A stretch of DNA of 64,000 nucleotides, taken from Polyodon spathula (taxonomy: Eukaryota; Chordata; Actinopteri; Acipenseriformes; Polyodontidae). The stretch is taken from contig NC_054537.1 in the NCBI RefSeq assembly GCF_017654505.1, forward strand, positions 77,448,118-77,512,117, given 5' to 3'. Below are positions 12,401 through 25,788 of the stretch, piece after piece. A program made the position numbers and the translations under genes. The notes beneath the pieces are model-generated. The model did not search any database, was not told where the DNA came from, and worked only from the letters and a program-made list of their open reading frames with translations. Within the stretch, counting starts at the first letter, position 1; each line of letters opens with the position of its first letter.

Positions 12401-15400
12401 ACCATTGGAGCTGTCAATGACCCCCACTCTATTTCTTAACAGTACTATCATTTTTATTACAAACACAGCACATCTCTTGACACTGTGAAACACTGAAAAA
12501 AACAAAACAACGTTCACGTTATTATCTCATTACAGCTGTGTCAATACCCTATATTTACTCTCAAGTTCAGTCCTGTAAAGATAGTCACAGTAGTTTCTCG
12601 CCATCCTTTATTCTAACTTGACTGGAATGACAACTCACAATCACACTTATCTCTATTGCATGTGTTTATCAAATATTTTCCTAACTTAGATATACCTCAT
12701 GACAGGTTGCAAATGTAACTGCTAACAAAATAGAAACAAAAAAAGATACTAATTTCTGTCATTTCATTATACCTGTTTTCATAGTTCCCTCTCTGGAACT
12801 GTGCAGCCCTTGTGCATAACTGAAAAACACTTTTTTGTAATTATGCAAAAAAAATCCAAGAGGAAATTAGGTCCCAACCTGGTTTAGTTTTCTGTGTTGG
12901 CAAATGGGTGCAAGACATTTCGTCCCTGACAATTCGCCCCTGCTACAATTTGTCTCCATGATAGTTTGTCCAATTGACAATTTGTCCCCATGTCAATTCA
13001 TCCTTATTTTTTAAGAGTCATAATACCGGAAAAAAATGTATGTACTTTTAAGATATTAACTGTGTAACCACATATAAATTGTTGATCGTTCTCTTCAACA
13101 AGATAGTGTTTATTTATTTATTGCATTTGTGTAGCGCTTTTTATGCAAAAATATCGCAAAGCACTGTACAGTACATAGCAGAAAAAAAGAACAAACCACA
13201 ATACATTTGTATAGCATGTCACACATACAACTGCCACAGTGAGACCATTTAAATAACAGTATACACATAATAATGCAAAAGCAGCATTTTTAAAGTTACA
13301 GTAAAACCCACTAGATAAGAAAACCATTTTATAAAAGTGCGTTTTTAGTCTTGACTTGAAAACTAACAGTCCCAGCTTCCCTGACAAAGGAAGGCAGAGC
13401 ATTCCATAATTTTGGAGCTCTTCCAAAAAAACTCCTGCCTCTCGTGTTGCTTTTCTTGACCCTAGGAATAACCAGCAGCCCTGCATCCTGTGATCTCAGA
13501 GTGCCGTTTGGAAGATACAGGGTCAGTAACTCCTGCAAATAACTAGGTGCTAATCCATTCAGGGCCTTGTAAGTTAACAGCGAAATCGTAAAATCAGTTC
13601 TATACTGCACAGGGATATATATGCTCTGAGCACACTCTTAAACTCAGGGGAGACGTTCAAGGAGGACAGAGATGTTTTAAACTCCTGCAGTGGTTTTGTT
13701 CGTGCACTGGGCTTGCAATGTATCCAGATTACTTTTTAATAATCAAGAAAAACACACAGACTCATTTAATTTGAAGTTTGAACGAATCAGAGCAGTACAA
13801 GTGCTCTTTTCAGTTTATTAAATTCTTTAAATGGATCAAGTAGTTACAAGCTACTTTGGATCCCTGCTAATAGGCAGCCTGGGCGTTTCCAGTGCCTTTA
13901 CAGGTGTAACAGCATTAGTACTTCAATACAGTAATACGAATATGGTTATCATATATTTAGCATCATTTTTATACCTTATAGCATGCATCCAATATAAAAG
14001 AGCTATTAAATTCAAATATATGCTTACCTACCAGTATATGGAAGTGTAGTATAGGATATATTGAATAATAAGAACGGTCTTCAAAACGTAGAGACTTGAC
14101 TTCGATCAAACAGCAATCAGTTTTTCAGAGATCCTGAGAACATGGACCACACAACTCATAGTTAGCAAATCGCGCGATATCAAATGGGGTCTTGCTCTGG
14201 GCTTATATGGGATTTTGCCTCCTTTGAATACATGAGAAGTTCCAAGTAAATCTAATTATCACTCGGCCTTGACATTTCTTATCTTTGAGTTAATTATACG
14301 TTCTACAAGGATCTGGTCAACTCATTTTTGCTATAATATAATACAAGTATATGTGTATATATGTATTTCAAAAAATATATGTCCCTCTTAGCCGCTTATT
14401 ATGTTACCTTTTCAGTGTGTTGTCAATGGGTCAGTTTAACTTCATATACAAATGTGTGTTAACAAAGTATGGGACAGAGACTGCCTTTGAATAAGCATAC
14501 AGTGGTCAGTTCAGTTAGTTTCATTTAAATTCAAGCTATAATAAAACATGTTAAATATAAAAGCCTTATATTAACTTGTATCATTCTCAGACAATGCCTG
14601 ACCTCTCTCTGTTTCTAAAAGTTGCCTGCTCAAGCAAGATTCAGACACCCTGTTTTCTTGTCAAGACTATTGTTTTGATTAATATGAAACACCATGGTAA
14701 GGACTTCTCCAAATTCACCGCATTTAGTTTTCTCTCAAAGAAAGTTGCTACTTATTTGATAATAACTAATGGTAGACACAACTCCCTTAATTCGTGGAAT
14801 GCTCTGTACGACTGCCAGATCCTCTTATCATAGAAAGACCCTGGATTCAAAACTGCAGACTACAAGTAAAAACTGCCAAAAAGAACCTTCCATATGTAGT
14901 ACCACTCTGCTTGCCAGCCGATAAGGGCAAGATTATTTTTGACTGTAGGTTTTTTTGTGTACTAAAATTATTGAATGCAGATTTTTTTTTTTTTTTATTG
15001 CAGTAAAACCTTTATACAAACTAAACATTTATATTCTTTAATTTAATGGATATTGTAATGTCTAAAATGTTTTTTGTTTAGTTGGAGAAAGAACCTAATT
15101 CTTAAATTGATTAAATTAAATGCTCACTCCTGCTTTTACAGTCTATTTGTATTATGGTAGAGCCTTAAACAAGCAAAAACACTTGTTAGTTTAAATATTA
15201 TGTTTCTTATTAGATCAAAATACTAAAAACATTATTTCTCTTCAGAGAGTGTTGTCATTCTGTTATTAGATCAGAATACATTTTTATTATTTAAAACCTC
15301 TATGCTTAGTAACAACACAATCAAATAAAAACAAATAGGTCATTTTAGTTTTAAATATCGTTTTGCCTAAAAAAAGGTCACCCTTTTGTTTTTGCTAATT

Positions 15401-18400
15401 TGCAGTTCCTGCTTCTTTAGGTTAAAGGTTACAGGCTTCCACACTCAATAGTCTGTCCAGCCACCAAAAGTATGTACACGAATAACAAAGGCACACAGAC
15501 AAGTTTTTTTTTCTAACATTAAGATTTGTTCAGTTTTCTTAGTTCAAATCATTGTAACCTGTTCATAATTTGTTGCAATGTTACAGTGTCAGTTAGTACT
15601 GAACTTCTTTCGTGTTTAACTGTAATATGTTGTTTCAACAATAATGTTATTTGTATAAAAGTTTAACTTTAAATGATTTTATAACATGTATTTCTAATTC
15701 AGTTAGTTCAGTATAACAGTTGCTAGTATTATTTTACTGAATTAAGTCTGACCCTTTTCTCTGTTCATACAAAATCCAGTTGAAGCAGGTTTTAAGACAT
15801 ACTAGCCTTTTGCCAATTTGTGTTGGTGTTGATTAGTGTGAGACATGACCATAAGCATTTTTATATACTCCTACCTTCTTTTATCTGAAAGTAATGAAAG
15901 TAAAGTAACGAATATGGAACTGGAATATGCTAACAAGGCCTTATGATAAGTGCCTGCCAAGTTTTACTCCTTCCAGCAGGTGCTTTCATAGACTGCACAC
16001 AAAATCTATCCATTGTATTCTACTGAGAATTCAGATATTTTTGAAAGGAACATATACAGTATTATTCTAATTATTGACAAAGAGTATATCATATTACTTC
16101 AATCAATACAGGCCAGTTTAAATTATCCAATTCATGCCTAAGAACTCAGCACGTTCCCAGCAGGATTCGAACTCTGCACCAGGCTCAGCTCGGACTGCTT
16201 CTGCGAACACCAGACTGCTAATAATAAAACTCATTACAGTCATTACAATATTTGTTGCAGTTTCACAAATGTTCAATTTGTTTCCCAAAGATCAGCCTGA
16301 TTCCAGTAGCTATGATAGTCTTGGGTTAGTTTCTGCTCTCAGTGAGTCAGTTTCTGCCCACAGGTGTGGGTGGCAGTCTTTAAAAACTTGATATCTGCAA
16401 AAACTGAACTTAGCTGGGCTCCCATTTCTTCATTCTTATTCCCATCGTCAGTGGGCAAAAACATTTTAACTGAATCTGGGTCCATCAAAGAACTGCACAC
16501 CCTTGCAACCGAGGCCCTCCATGCAAAAGGATCTAATGACTTATAGCACAAAAGGGACGTGCCAGAACCGTCTGTGACAGCATGCATTAGTCTTTCGGCA
16601 TCAGATACGGAAATAATTGGTCCAAGTTTGGCTATATTTCTCAAATAGTAAAAAAAATACTTTAGTAACTTCCCTAATATGAGTCTCAAATGATAAATCA
16701 AAGATGACCCCCAAGCTCTTAATTTCTAATTTAAGTTTTGACGAGAGACTGCAAGGGTCAAGCTCATGTAAACCCAAATTTCGTTTTAGCTGATTCTGTG
16801 ATCCTACTAGCATAACCTCTGTTTTTATCTGAATTCAGCATTAGAAAATTCTGTGACATCCAATGCTTGATGTCTGTAGGCAAATGGCTAATAACTCCCA
16901 GGCAGAAGAAATTCCTGGCTTTAGGGACAAATATAGCTGGGTATCATCAGCATAGCAATGAATGTTCACGCCGTGTCTGTGGATAATGTCACATAATGGT
17001 AACATAGAATGAAAACAGCAAGGGACCTAGAATGGAGCCCTGTGGAACACCACAGACAAATTCTGATTTTACCTCCCCAATAAAGACAAACTGAAACCTA
17101 TCAGAAAGATAAGATTTGAACCAGGATAGGACAATGCCACACAGTCCTACTGTGCTTTCAAGACGGTTCAGTAGGGTGGAATGGTCTACATTATCAAAGG
17201 CAGCACTTAGATCAAGAAGAATTAATACTGATACAGTATGAGTCAGAGCTTATCAGCAGATCATTCACAACTCTGACAAAGCCTGTCTCGGTGCTATGTG
17301 CAGCACAAAAACCAGACTGCAACTTCTCGAATATACCATTAAGAGTTAGAAATGTTTGGAATTGAATTGCAAGAACTCGCTCTAGAACATTATCTAAGAA
17401 TGGTAGATTGGAGATTGGCCTACAGCTATTGAGGACTTTAGTGTCCAAATTGTGTTTCTTAAGCATAGGCTTTACCACAGATACCTTAAGTGCTGAGGGA
17501 ACTATACTGGAGGAAAGTGAACCATTTGTAATTTTAAAATGTGGGTATTAACACCAAGAACATCTTAATAGTTGTGTAGGAATAGGATCAAGAGAGCATG
17601 TAAGGTAGCCTTTATAGGTGTAGTTGGTAAAATTCTGCCGGAGTCCTTAATAGAAGCTGTCTGTGGAATCTCCTACCTGATGTCTAGAATTTTATTTTAA
17701 AAGAGATGTAAGAAGTCATTGCAGCTGTGAGAGGAGCCAATGTAAAGGGTAGGAGTAGGGGAAGGATTAATCAATGTATCTAGGGTAGTATAAAGAAATA
17801 TAGGGTTATTTTTATTTGTTTCAATTAAATTAGAAAAATCTGATGATCTATCCAATGCCATGAGCCTTCCTATATTTAACCAGGTGGCCCATCCATGCGA
17901 TGTAATGAATGCGCTGTTTAGATTCCCGCCATCTCCGTTCTATACTGAGAATCAAAATAAATTCATCAATAATATAAAATATTGATTTTCAAAAAAAATA
18001 AGGCATATAAATGATGTGTTTGGTTTCTTTCATTCATCCTTGACCATGACACGCTTGACTGACTCTGACTGAAGTATTTAATCGCCTAATCAGTGAGACA
18101 GTTGATTGGACACTTGATATGGAGTGATTTCAGCTGTTGAATTGCAAGCAATAAAGAAAATTACAGAAAAAAAAACAATATGCCACGTCTGTCAAGAGAG
18201 CAGCACCTTTGTGGAATTGGCATGTTGGAGGCTGGACTAGGGCAATGTGCTGTGGCTCGCTGTCTTCGGTGCTCACAGACAGGAATTTCAAACCTGGCGA
18301 GATGATTTACCCAGACACACTCTATCAATGACAGGCCACGAACTGGGAGACCAAGAGTCGCAACACCTGCCCAAGATTGACAGATCATTTTGCAGCATCT

Positions 18401-21400
18401 TTGTGATGTTAATTGTTAATCAGCACAATAAAGTCACTGCACCTGCCCTAAAACAGAGTTTGTCCTAGTGAATTCTATTCAAATGTAAGTGATATGTTTC
18501 TTTTGCTGCTCAAGTAGAAGTGATAACGTCCTTTTGATGCTCAGTATATTTTAAGACCCACATATTTCTTCTTAGGAGTTGGATCATTGAACCACATGAG
18601 CTTTTTTTAAAAGACACTCTGAGTTTTGATTGGCGCTACAGTATCTAGGATACCAGTCAAGGTGGTGTTGTAGGTATTAACCAGCTCATATAATGATGCG
18701 GACTCAGAGAGCGGTAATGAGCTCAACACATCAGAAAGCTTAACAGCAGTTGAATAACTAATTACCCAGGATTTAAATGTATGGTCCACAGCCTTTGTAT
18801 ATATTGGCAGATTCACCTCAAAAAGAATGGCAAGATGATGAGAAATAGTATTATCTAGTGTTATCAGCTAAATACGAGAAATCACCAGATCTAAAGTATG
18901 GCCACGATTATGCATAGGACCTTTGACGTGCAGGAGTCCAATAGCCTCAAAAAAAGGAGTTAGAATCAGAATCAGAATCAGTGTCAACATGAAGGTTAAA
19001 ATCACCCAATAAAAGAATCCTATCTTATCAGGTTAAAACTTCAAAAGATGAATAATATTCAACAATTTCCTGTTTGATTCTAAGTTCACTACAGAAACAG
19101 TAGAAACTCCACCTCCCTTGGCCAGTAGAGCAAGCTTTCTGGAAAAAAGAATCCTGGAGAAGCCTCAATCAGTGAAACGTTGTCATTCAGTCCAAGCCAT
19201 GTTTTAGTTAAAGAGAGAATAACAATGGTGTAATCCTGAATAAAATTTGACTGAGACCTGACATTAAATATCTCTAGGCATAAATTGGTACAATCGAGAG
19301 CATGTGATTGAGCAGGGGTAATAGGAATTTGACGAAGGTTACTGTAGCACACACCTCAATGTTATCAGCTACACGGCGACCTGATTCAAGCATTCAAAAT
19401 TCTAAAAGATATTGACAATGTCGACCCAAAGGACTTTTTCGACCGGAAAAAAGAAACAAGGACCAGGGGTCACAAATGGAGATTAGACAAAGGGGCATTG
19501 AGAACAGAAAATAGGAGGCACTTTTTTACACAGAGAATTGTGAGGGTCTGGAACCAACTCCCCAGTAATGTTGTTGTAGCTGACACCCTGTGATCCTTCA
19601 AGAAGCGGCTTGATGAGATTCTGGGATCAATAAACTACTATCAACCAAACAAGCAAGATAGGCTGAATGGCCTTATGTTCTTATGTAGGTTTGATTGTTA
19701 ACTACATTTCAGATTGTTCTCCTGCTGTTGCATTTCTAATGTGGCATCTGTTTGGCATGATGAGATTGGGGTTTCATTAGCCTGTAGAATAATGTAACAA
19801 TACAACCCTGTGGGCACAAAATCATAAGTAGTTTACAGTGTAATTATTGGACACTACAAAATACAGTGGAAATAGAGATCATTGTAATTTTAATCAAATT
19901 AAATAAAAAGATAAAATGACATAGAACAATGCATCTTTACCAATAATTCAGTATTTACTAAAGTATAAGTTCTATAATGTCCAATCGATACTTTTTACAA
20001 AAGCTGATAACTATTTGTGATTTCATCTACTGAACAAAACATTGGAATAGTAATACATGTATAAACACATGTCTTAAAAGAGTGTTTCTATATGTTTTTG
20101 TATTGTTTTGTTACTATACATACACGAGAAAACTTTAAAAACGAAACACACTTCAGAACGTTTCAGACTGACAACTGTTACAGTGAATGGTGCAGTTTTC
20201 GGTCTGCACCACTGGCAGCTGGTCATAAGAGGCTAGGCTAGGCCTATGTGTAATATTGTAAAAGTAAAAAAAGCTTACCTTAACGTCATGCTTTCCAAGG
20301 TCTACTGTATTGCTATTGGCTAACATGTAGCTTCAAAATGGGTGGGATTCTGTGTGTATTCCAACTGCAATCACCCTGTCTGTCAAGTTTTACTGTATTT
20401 GTATTGGCTACACTATGCAAACTTGAAGCTAGCCTCTACCACTCATAATTAGATTTAATCTTGACATGTCTCTTGCCAGGTAGGGTATTTTTTAGATTGT
20501 TTTTTAAATTCATATGCCATTTTCCTCGCTTTCAATTGAGGAAAAAATAACAATAAAAAATAACAATAAAGGTAGTCCAAAATTGGCTTTTTAATTGCTC
20601 ATGGTAAAAAAAAAAAAATGGTTGACTGCAAGTGTTCGCAGTTTGATTTTTCAAACCGGCTCTTCATCTTCCACATTAATTTCTGTGGGCTACAGTGATT
20701 TAAAAAATCTTTCACAGGCTGTAAAAAGTATTTTTCTACAAATTACTCAGGATTCATCAATCAAGTACATTGTTATATTCTGTTTCTTTCCTTATGTACT
20801 GCATATATTATATTAGTGTATTATATTTCTTATCTAATTATAAAGTATCTTTTGAAACATGCAACATTTTATTGCGTACAATAAAAAGTGCCCACACATA
20901 TAGGGCTGTCACTCGTTTAAAATTTTTGATCGGTTCAGTGGCGGCAGCAAGATTTAATTCCTGGCTGGGCCGCAAATTTTCATGGACGGGCCGTTTATGA
21001 CTTAATGACGCAAACGTAACGATGTGATTACCAATATGCGTACTGAGGACACTCTATACTGTCAGAAATAGTACCATATTGACAGTCGGACATCCGATTT
21101 ACCACCCACAAGAATAGCAACGGAAATTCCGTAACGTTAGCTAGTCACCACCACACAAAGAAAATGATCTCTCAAACGTTCATTCGACTTCCCAAAGTGA
21201 GCTAAAATTTAAAAAACTCTCATACTAAAAGAAGGTTAATACTTCCCTTTGAGCTTTAGAAAAGTGTCAGTTATAGGGGAACAAAAACAAAACAGGAATA
21301 GAGGCATGAGTTGAGCATAACATACATCTCAGCTGCATCAGTCAACTAAATTCAAATTGATAAAATTAAATGTAGGTACTTACATTACTGGCGCATTTGT

Positions 21401-24400
21401 TGATCATCGGTTCGTTTTCTTTTACAAAATGTGTCGGGACATAGCTAATGCGTAAGACACAAATATAGCTCCGGTTTACTGCAAAGTTGACTAAACTTTC
21501 TGTATTATTATATTTCTTAGCTTGACTTACAATTGTTAAAGATATCACATTATTTTTTACATACAATCACCCATTTATACAGTATAAATAACTAAACAGC
21601 AGCTGCACAAGCTGGTTGCTTGCATGCCTTGCAATGAAAGAAAAGTTCCTGTATGTTTGCTGCAGACGTGCTTAATTTCAATACTATACTATTGAAGACG
21701 CAAGATCTCATATCTCAGCCGTCCAATCACCAATCTTTTTTTCATAACAATGACAACGGTACTGAGGTGGGTAGGACAGATATATTTTCTGAACCACAAG
21801 GATGAGCTAGACGTGCCACAGCGGATTACAGTCTGATACGGTTTGGCATGAAATGTTTTTAATTGTCAATCGCTCCATAACTGGGTGGGCCCATGAATAA
21901 AATGAGTGGGCCCAGGCCCCTTATGCCCAAGAGTGGCACCGTCCCTGGATCGGTTAATTCTTGGGCATTAGTTGATTACTCAGTAGATTCCCTGCACATT
22001 TTTAATAAAGGTAACGATCTTACCAGTTCTCTGCACACGGAAACCACATTTTCACAAAATTTCAGGAGTAATCTTCAAAAACAGCACAAGTAATTTACAC
22101 ATAGCTAATTTACATATCACCCCCCACCTTTCCCATTCATTTGCATGACGTCTGGTGAAAAGCCTGCTGTACTCGAGTAAAATAAACTGAGCGAATGGAA
22201 ACCCAAAAAAGCATTTTACACAAGACATTTTTCTTGTGCAAAAAACTTGCATGGAAACCCCATGATTGAGGATCATTCTGGACGCTGTAGAAAATGTAAG
22301 ATGTGTGTGTGTAACAACAACAAACCAGATACAAATTGACACGGGAAGCCTTCTCAGCAGGGGATGTTGGGAAATGGAGTTCAAAATGCCAAGCCAAAAA
22401 AAAATCGGTTAATCAGAACAGCCGGTTGAACTGTAGTGTACAAAAATGAAGGTTGATAAGAAGAAAAAAATTAAATTAAAATAAAATTGATGTACAAAAA
22501 GAGGTTAAATGATTTAAAAACCATCTACACAGCTGAAGAAGGACTTTTGCCTGAAATTTCCTGAAATAAATGTTTTTTTAATCATTTAAACTCTTTGTGT
22601 ACATCATTTTTGCTTTTATTTTTTTTCTTCTTATCAACCGCTCTCTATATATATAAGCAATACAAGCAAGTTTTGTTGTTTGGCCTTCTCACTTAATAAA
22701 GTTAGAAGCTGCTACTGGTCTGTGCTATTCTTATTGAATCCACTCTGGTTAACTTAACAAAACAAGAAAACTATTTAAAAATAAACACAAAAACATGACA
22801 TCAGTTGCTCTCGCTGTCTATTAATAACTGAAGTGTAACATTCATAAAGGTGCAGTACATGTGAAATGTGTAAAAATAAAGCTTTCAGTTGGATGTTTCA
22901 GTGGCTTGCACTCTGAATGAAAGATATTTAATCATATCAATTTCTGCTAGTGAAGGACAGAATAAACTTACCATTTTTTACAAACTTCACTGAGCTCTTT
23001 AGTCTGCTAATGTTGACATCCAGTTGTCCTACAACTTTACGGTATCTTCCACAGTCACAGGTAGAGCCTGGCGTTTAATCAAAAGATATAATCACATATT
23101 TAGTATATTGACCTGTTATTAGCTAAATCAACTAAACAATGCTTTCTCCGCTGATTCCTATTACATATCTGGAGAAAGGGAATTCAGGTGAGAAAATAAG
23201 GTGAAAAAAAAGCATTTTTTTTTATATTTCAACAAAAAATCAGTACCAGGTTTTCCTTTGAATCCAGACGGTCCAGTTAGTCCATTATTTCCCTTGTCAC
23301 CTAAAAAAAAAAAAAAAAGAATATATTTTAGTCACTTTAATTATGATACTGACATCTGTTACAGTGAATGGTGCAGTTTTCGGTCTGCACCACTGGCAGC
23401 TGGTCATAAGAGGCTAGGCTAAGCCTATGTGTAATATCGTAAAAGTAAAAAAAGCTTACCTTAACGTCATGCTTTCCAAGGTCTACTGTATTGTTACATG
23501 TATTGGCTAACATGTAGCTTCAAAATGGGTGGGATTCTGTGTGTATTCCAACTGCAATCACCCTGTCTGTCAAGTTTTACTGTATTTGTATTGGCTACAC
23601 TATGCAAACTTGCAGCTAGCCTCTACCACTCATAATTAGATTTAATCTTGACATGCCTAAACATAGGTTTAGAGATGTGCCAAGTAACAGATATAAACTA
23701 AATTCTGTAATACATGATTTTATTTATTTATTTTTTTTAATATGACTTTTCTGACTACTGAGTAGTAAGTAATATGCCTGTTCAAAACTTATGACTTATC
23801 ACAATGTTGGTGTTTTACAAACTGCAAACCTATTCATTGCATTAATAGCAATACAAAGTAATATCTGTAAACAGTCAGAAAACACCAACAAATTGTAAAT
23901 AAATGATCTGAATGAATTAAATACACGTGTACCAGCTCCAGACATGTGCAGTGAATCTTTGTAAATGCACTGTAAACAGGATATCAGTCATACATTGTCA
24001 GAATAAACCACATACTTACACATTCTCCTTCTGTATAGAATCCAATGGAAAGAACAGGCAAACAATTAATATAATTGTTTATATGTAGTGGAGTCAGCAG
24101 GCCCTGTTTCTGCCTTTTTTTAAACAAAAGGCCACACAGAATACATCTAAAACATCTAAGAAATTAAACCTTGAACTAATTTACCTCTGTTTTTCAAATG
24201 TTTAAAACCAGAGAGAAAATTCTGTTTATGATTTGTATTACTTTTCCTATTTTGCTCATAGGGTAATGCTACCGCTAAAAGCGACATATGACCCCTTGGT
24301 AAATGAATGCAGCTGCCTTTGAACTTTGTCCTCACTTAGCACCTTCACAGGCTGGGGGGAGATTTACAAACAAGATTCAATGTATGTTTGTTACAGAATT

Positions 24401-25740
24401 CCAGATCAACATGGTTTTAAGCAATATAAAAAAAATAGCGAAAAAATATATGTTTCAGATTACATTGTTGTCTTCTCACATTGACTTCTTCTTAAGAACT
24501 GCAATGATAATATCATTTTTTGCTGATTTAATACCTGGCTTTCTGTGAATGGTACTGCCTTGGAATGGTTTACATTTTATCTTACAAATAGACAACTATT
24601 TGTGGCCCTTGATAAATGTGCCTCTTGTACCAGAGAAATAACATCTGGGGTCCATCAGGACTGATGCTTGGTCCTTTGCTCTTAAAATCTTCAGAGATGA
24701 TGGAATCAGTTCTCACTTTTATGCTGATGATACACATATTTATTTGGCCATGAAATCTTCTGGACCTTCTGCAGTTACTCAGCTGTCAGCCTGTACTTAA
24801 TATTGATCATAGTCCTGGGGTCTTGACATGAATTAGGTAATGCATCCATGCATTTATCATGTTGGATGGTATCAAGTAAACAGCTCAAGCTTGACCCTGA
24901 CAGATAGAGAGATTGGTTCATTCTTTTGTCGTGACCTGGATTGATTAGTGCAGTGCTCTTTTCATTGGCCTGTCTAGTGGGGTATGATTAGGCTGCAGCT
25001 TGTTCAGTACTCAGCAGCTCATATTTTAACAAAAACTAAGACTGGAAAGTCTTAATTTAATTGGCTTCCAGGCAATATAGGACTGATTTTAGGGTTTTAT
25101 GACTGACATAATAGGCCTTACTTGCTCTTGATCCTGCTTATATTGGAAATATGATCATTCCATATGTCGCTAGTCAGGTCCTGCGGTTGCAAGGTCTTGG
25201 ATTACTGGTGGAGCACAGAGTTCTATCCAGACTCTCTACCCAAGGAGTATGTGCCGTCTCAAACTATGGGCCAAATATTCAAATGCCTTGCATGTGTCGC
25301 AGGGGAGTTGTAGAGATTTTTTTCCGCAAGTCCTTTTTGCGAAAAAAGTTGTGCTTTTGAGTCAGATTTAAAATAGATGTTGCTGGAGGTGTCATGAAAA
25401 GTTAATTTGCTATGTTGCATGGAAATCACATAAGACTGGTTACACTCCTCTTAATTATTTGAAGGAAGTATTTCTTCTTAACTTATGACACTCCCTTGTC
25501 TGATGAAGGAGTCCTTAGTCGATTTATACTATGATTAAACATTTTGGTTTATTTCCAACTCAAACATTTAATTTATTTGTGGTTTATTTTAAACAATAGT
25601 AATTGCCAGTGCTTATTTTGTAAAGAGGTGCCATTCTTAAGAATAAAACATAAATGTTCATTTTACCCAAACACATACCTATAAATAGTAAAACCAGAGA
25701 AACTGATCATTTTGCAGTGGTCTCTTAATTTTTTCCAGAG

Positions 25741-25788
<48 letters not shown>

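Larger units (their letters stand above)
9491..22971 (-). other. COLEC10 intron 5
   Basis: 13,481-bp phase 1 intron between neck and lectin exons. It holds a Harbinger-like trace (about 10680-11545), two L2 segments, a Tc1 MITE, a CR1 tail, a ~300-bp duplicated unit, a hAT element inside an older repeat, and a hairpin MITE. The rest is AT-rich without recognised genes. Confidence 0.9.

Noticed and set aside
13831..14049. Hydrophobic 72-codon frame as a MAL2-like (MARVEL) exon
   Set aside because: No MARVEL motifs, wrong place (inside COLEC10 intron), AT-rich; the hydrophobic character is likely composition.
16134..16391. 85-codon plus-strand frame with one hydrophobic stretch
   Set aside because: Overlaps the decayed 3' part of an L2 copy on the other strand and has no recognisable domain.
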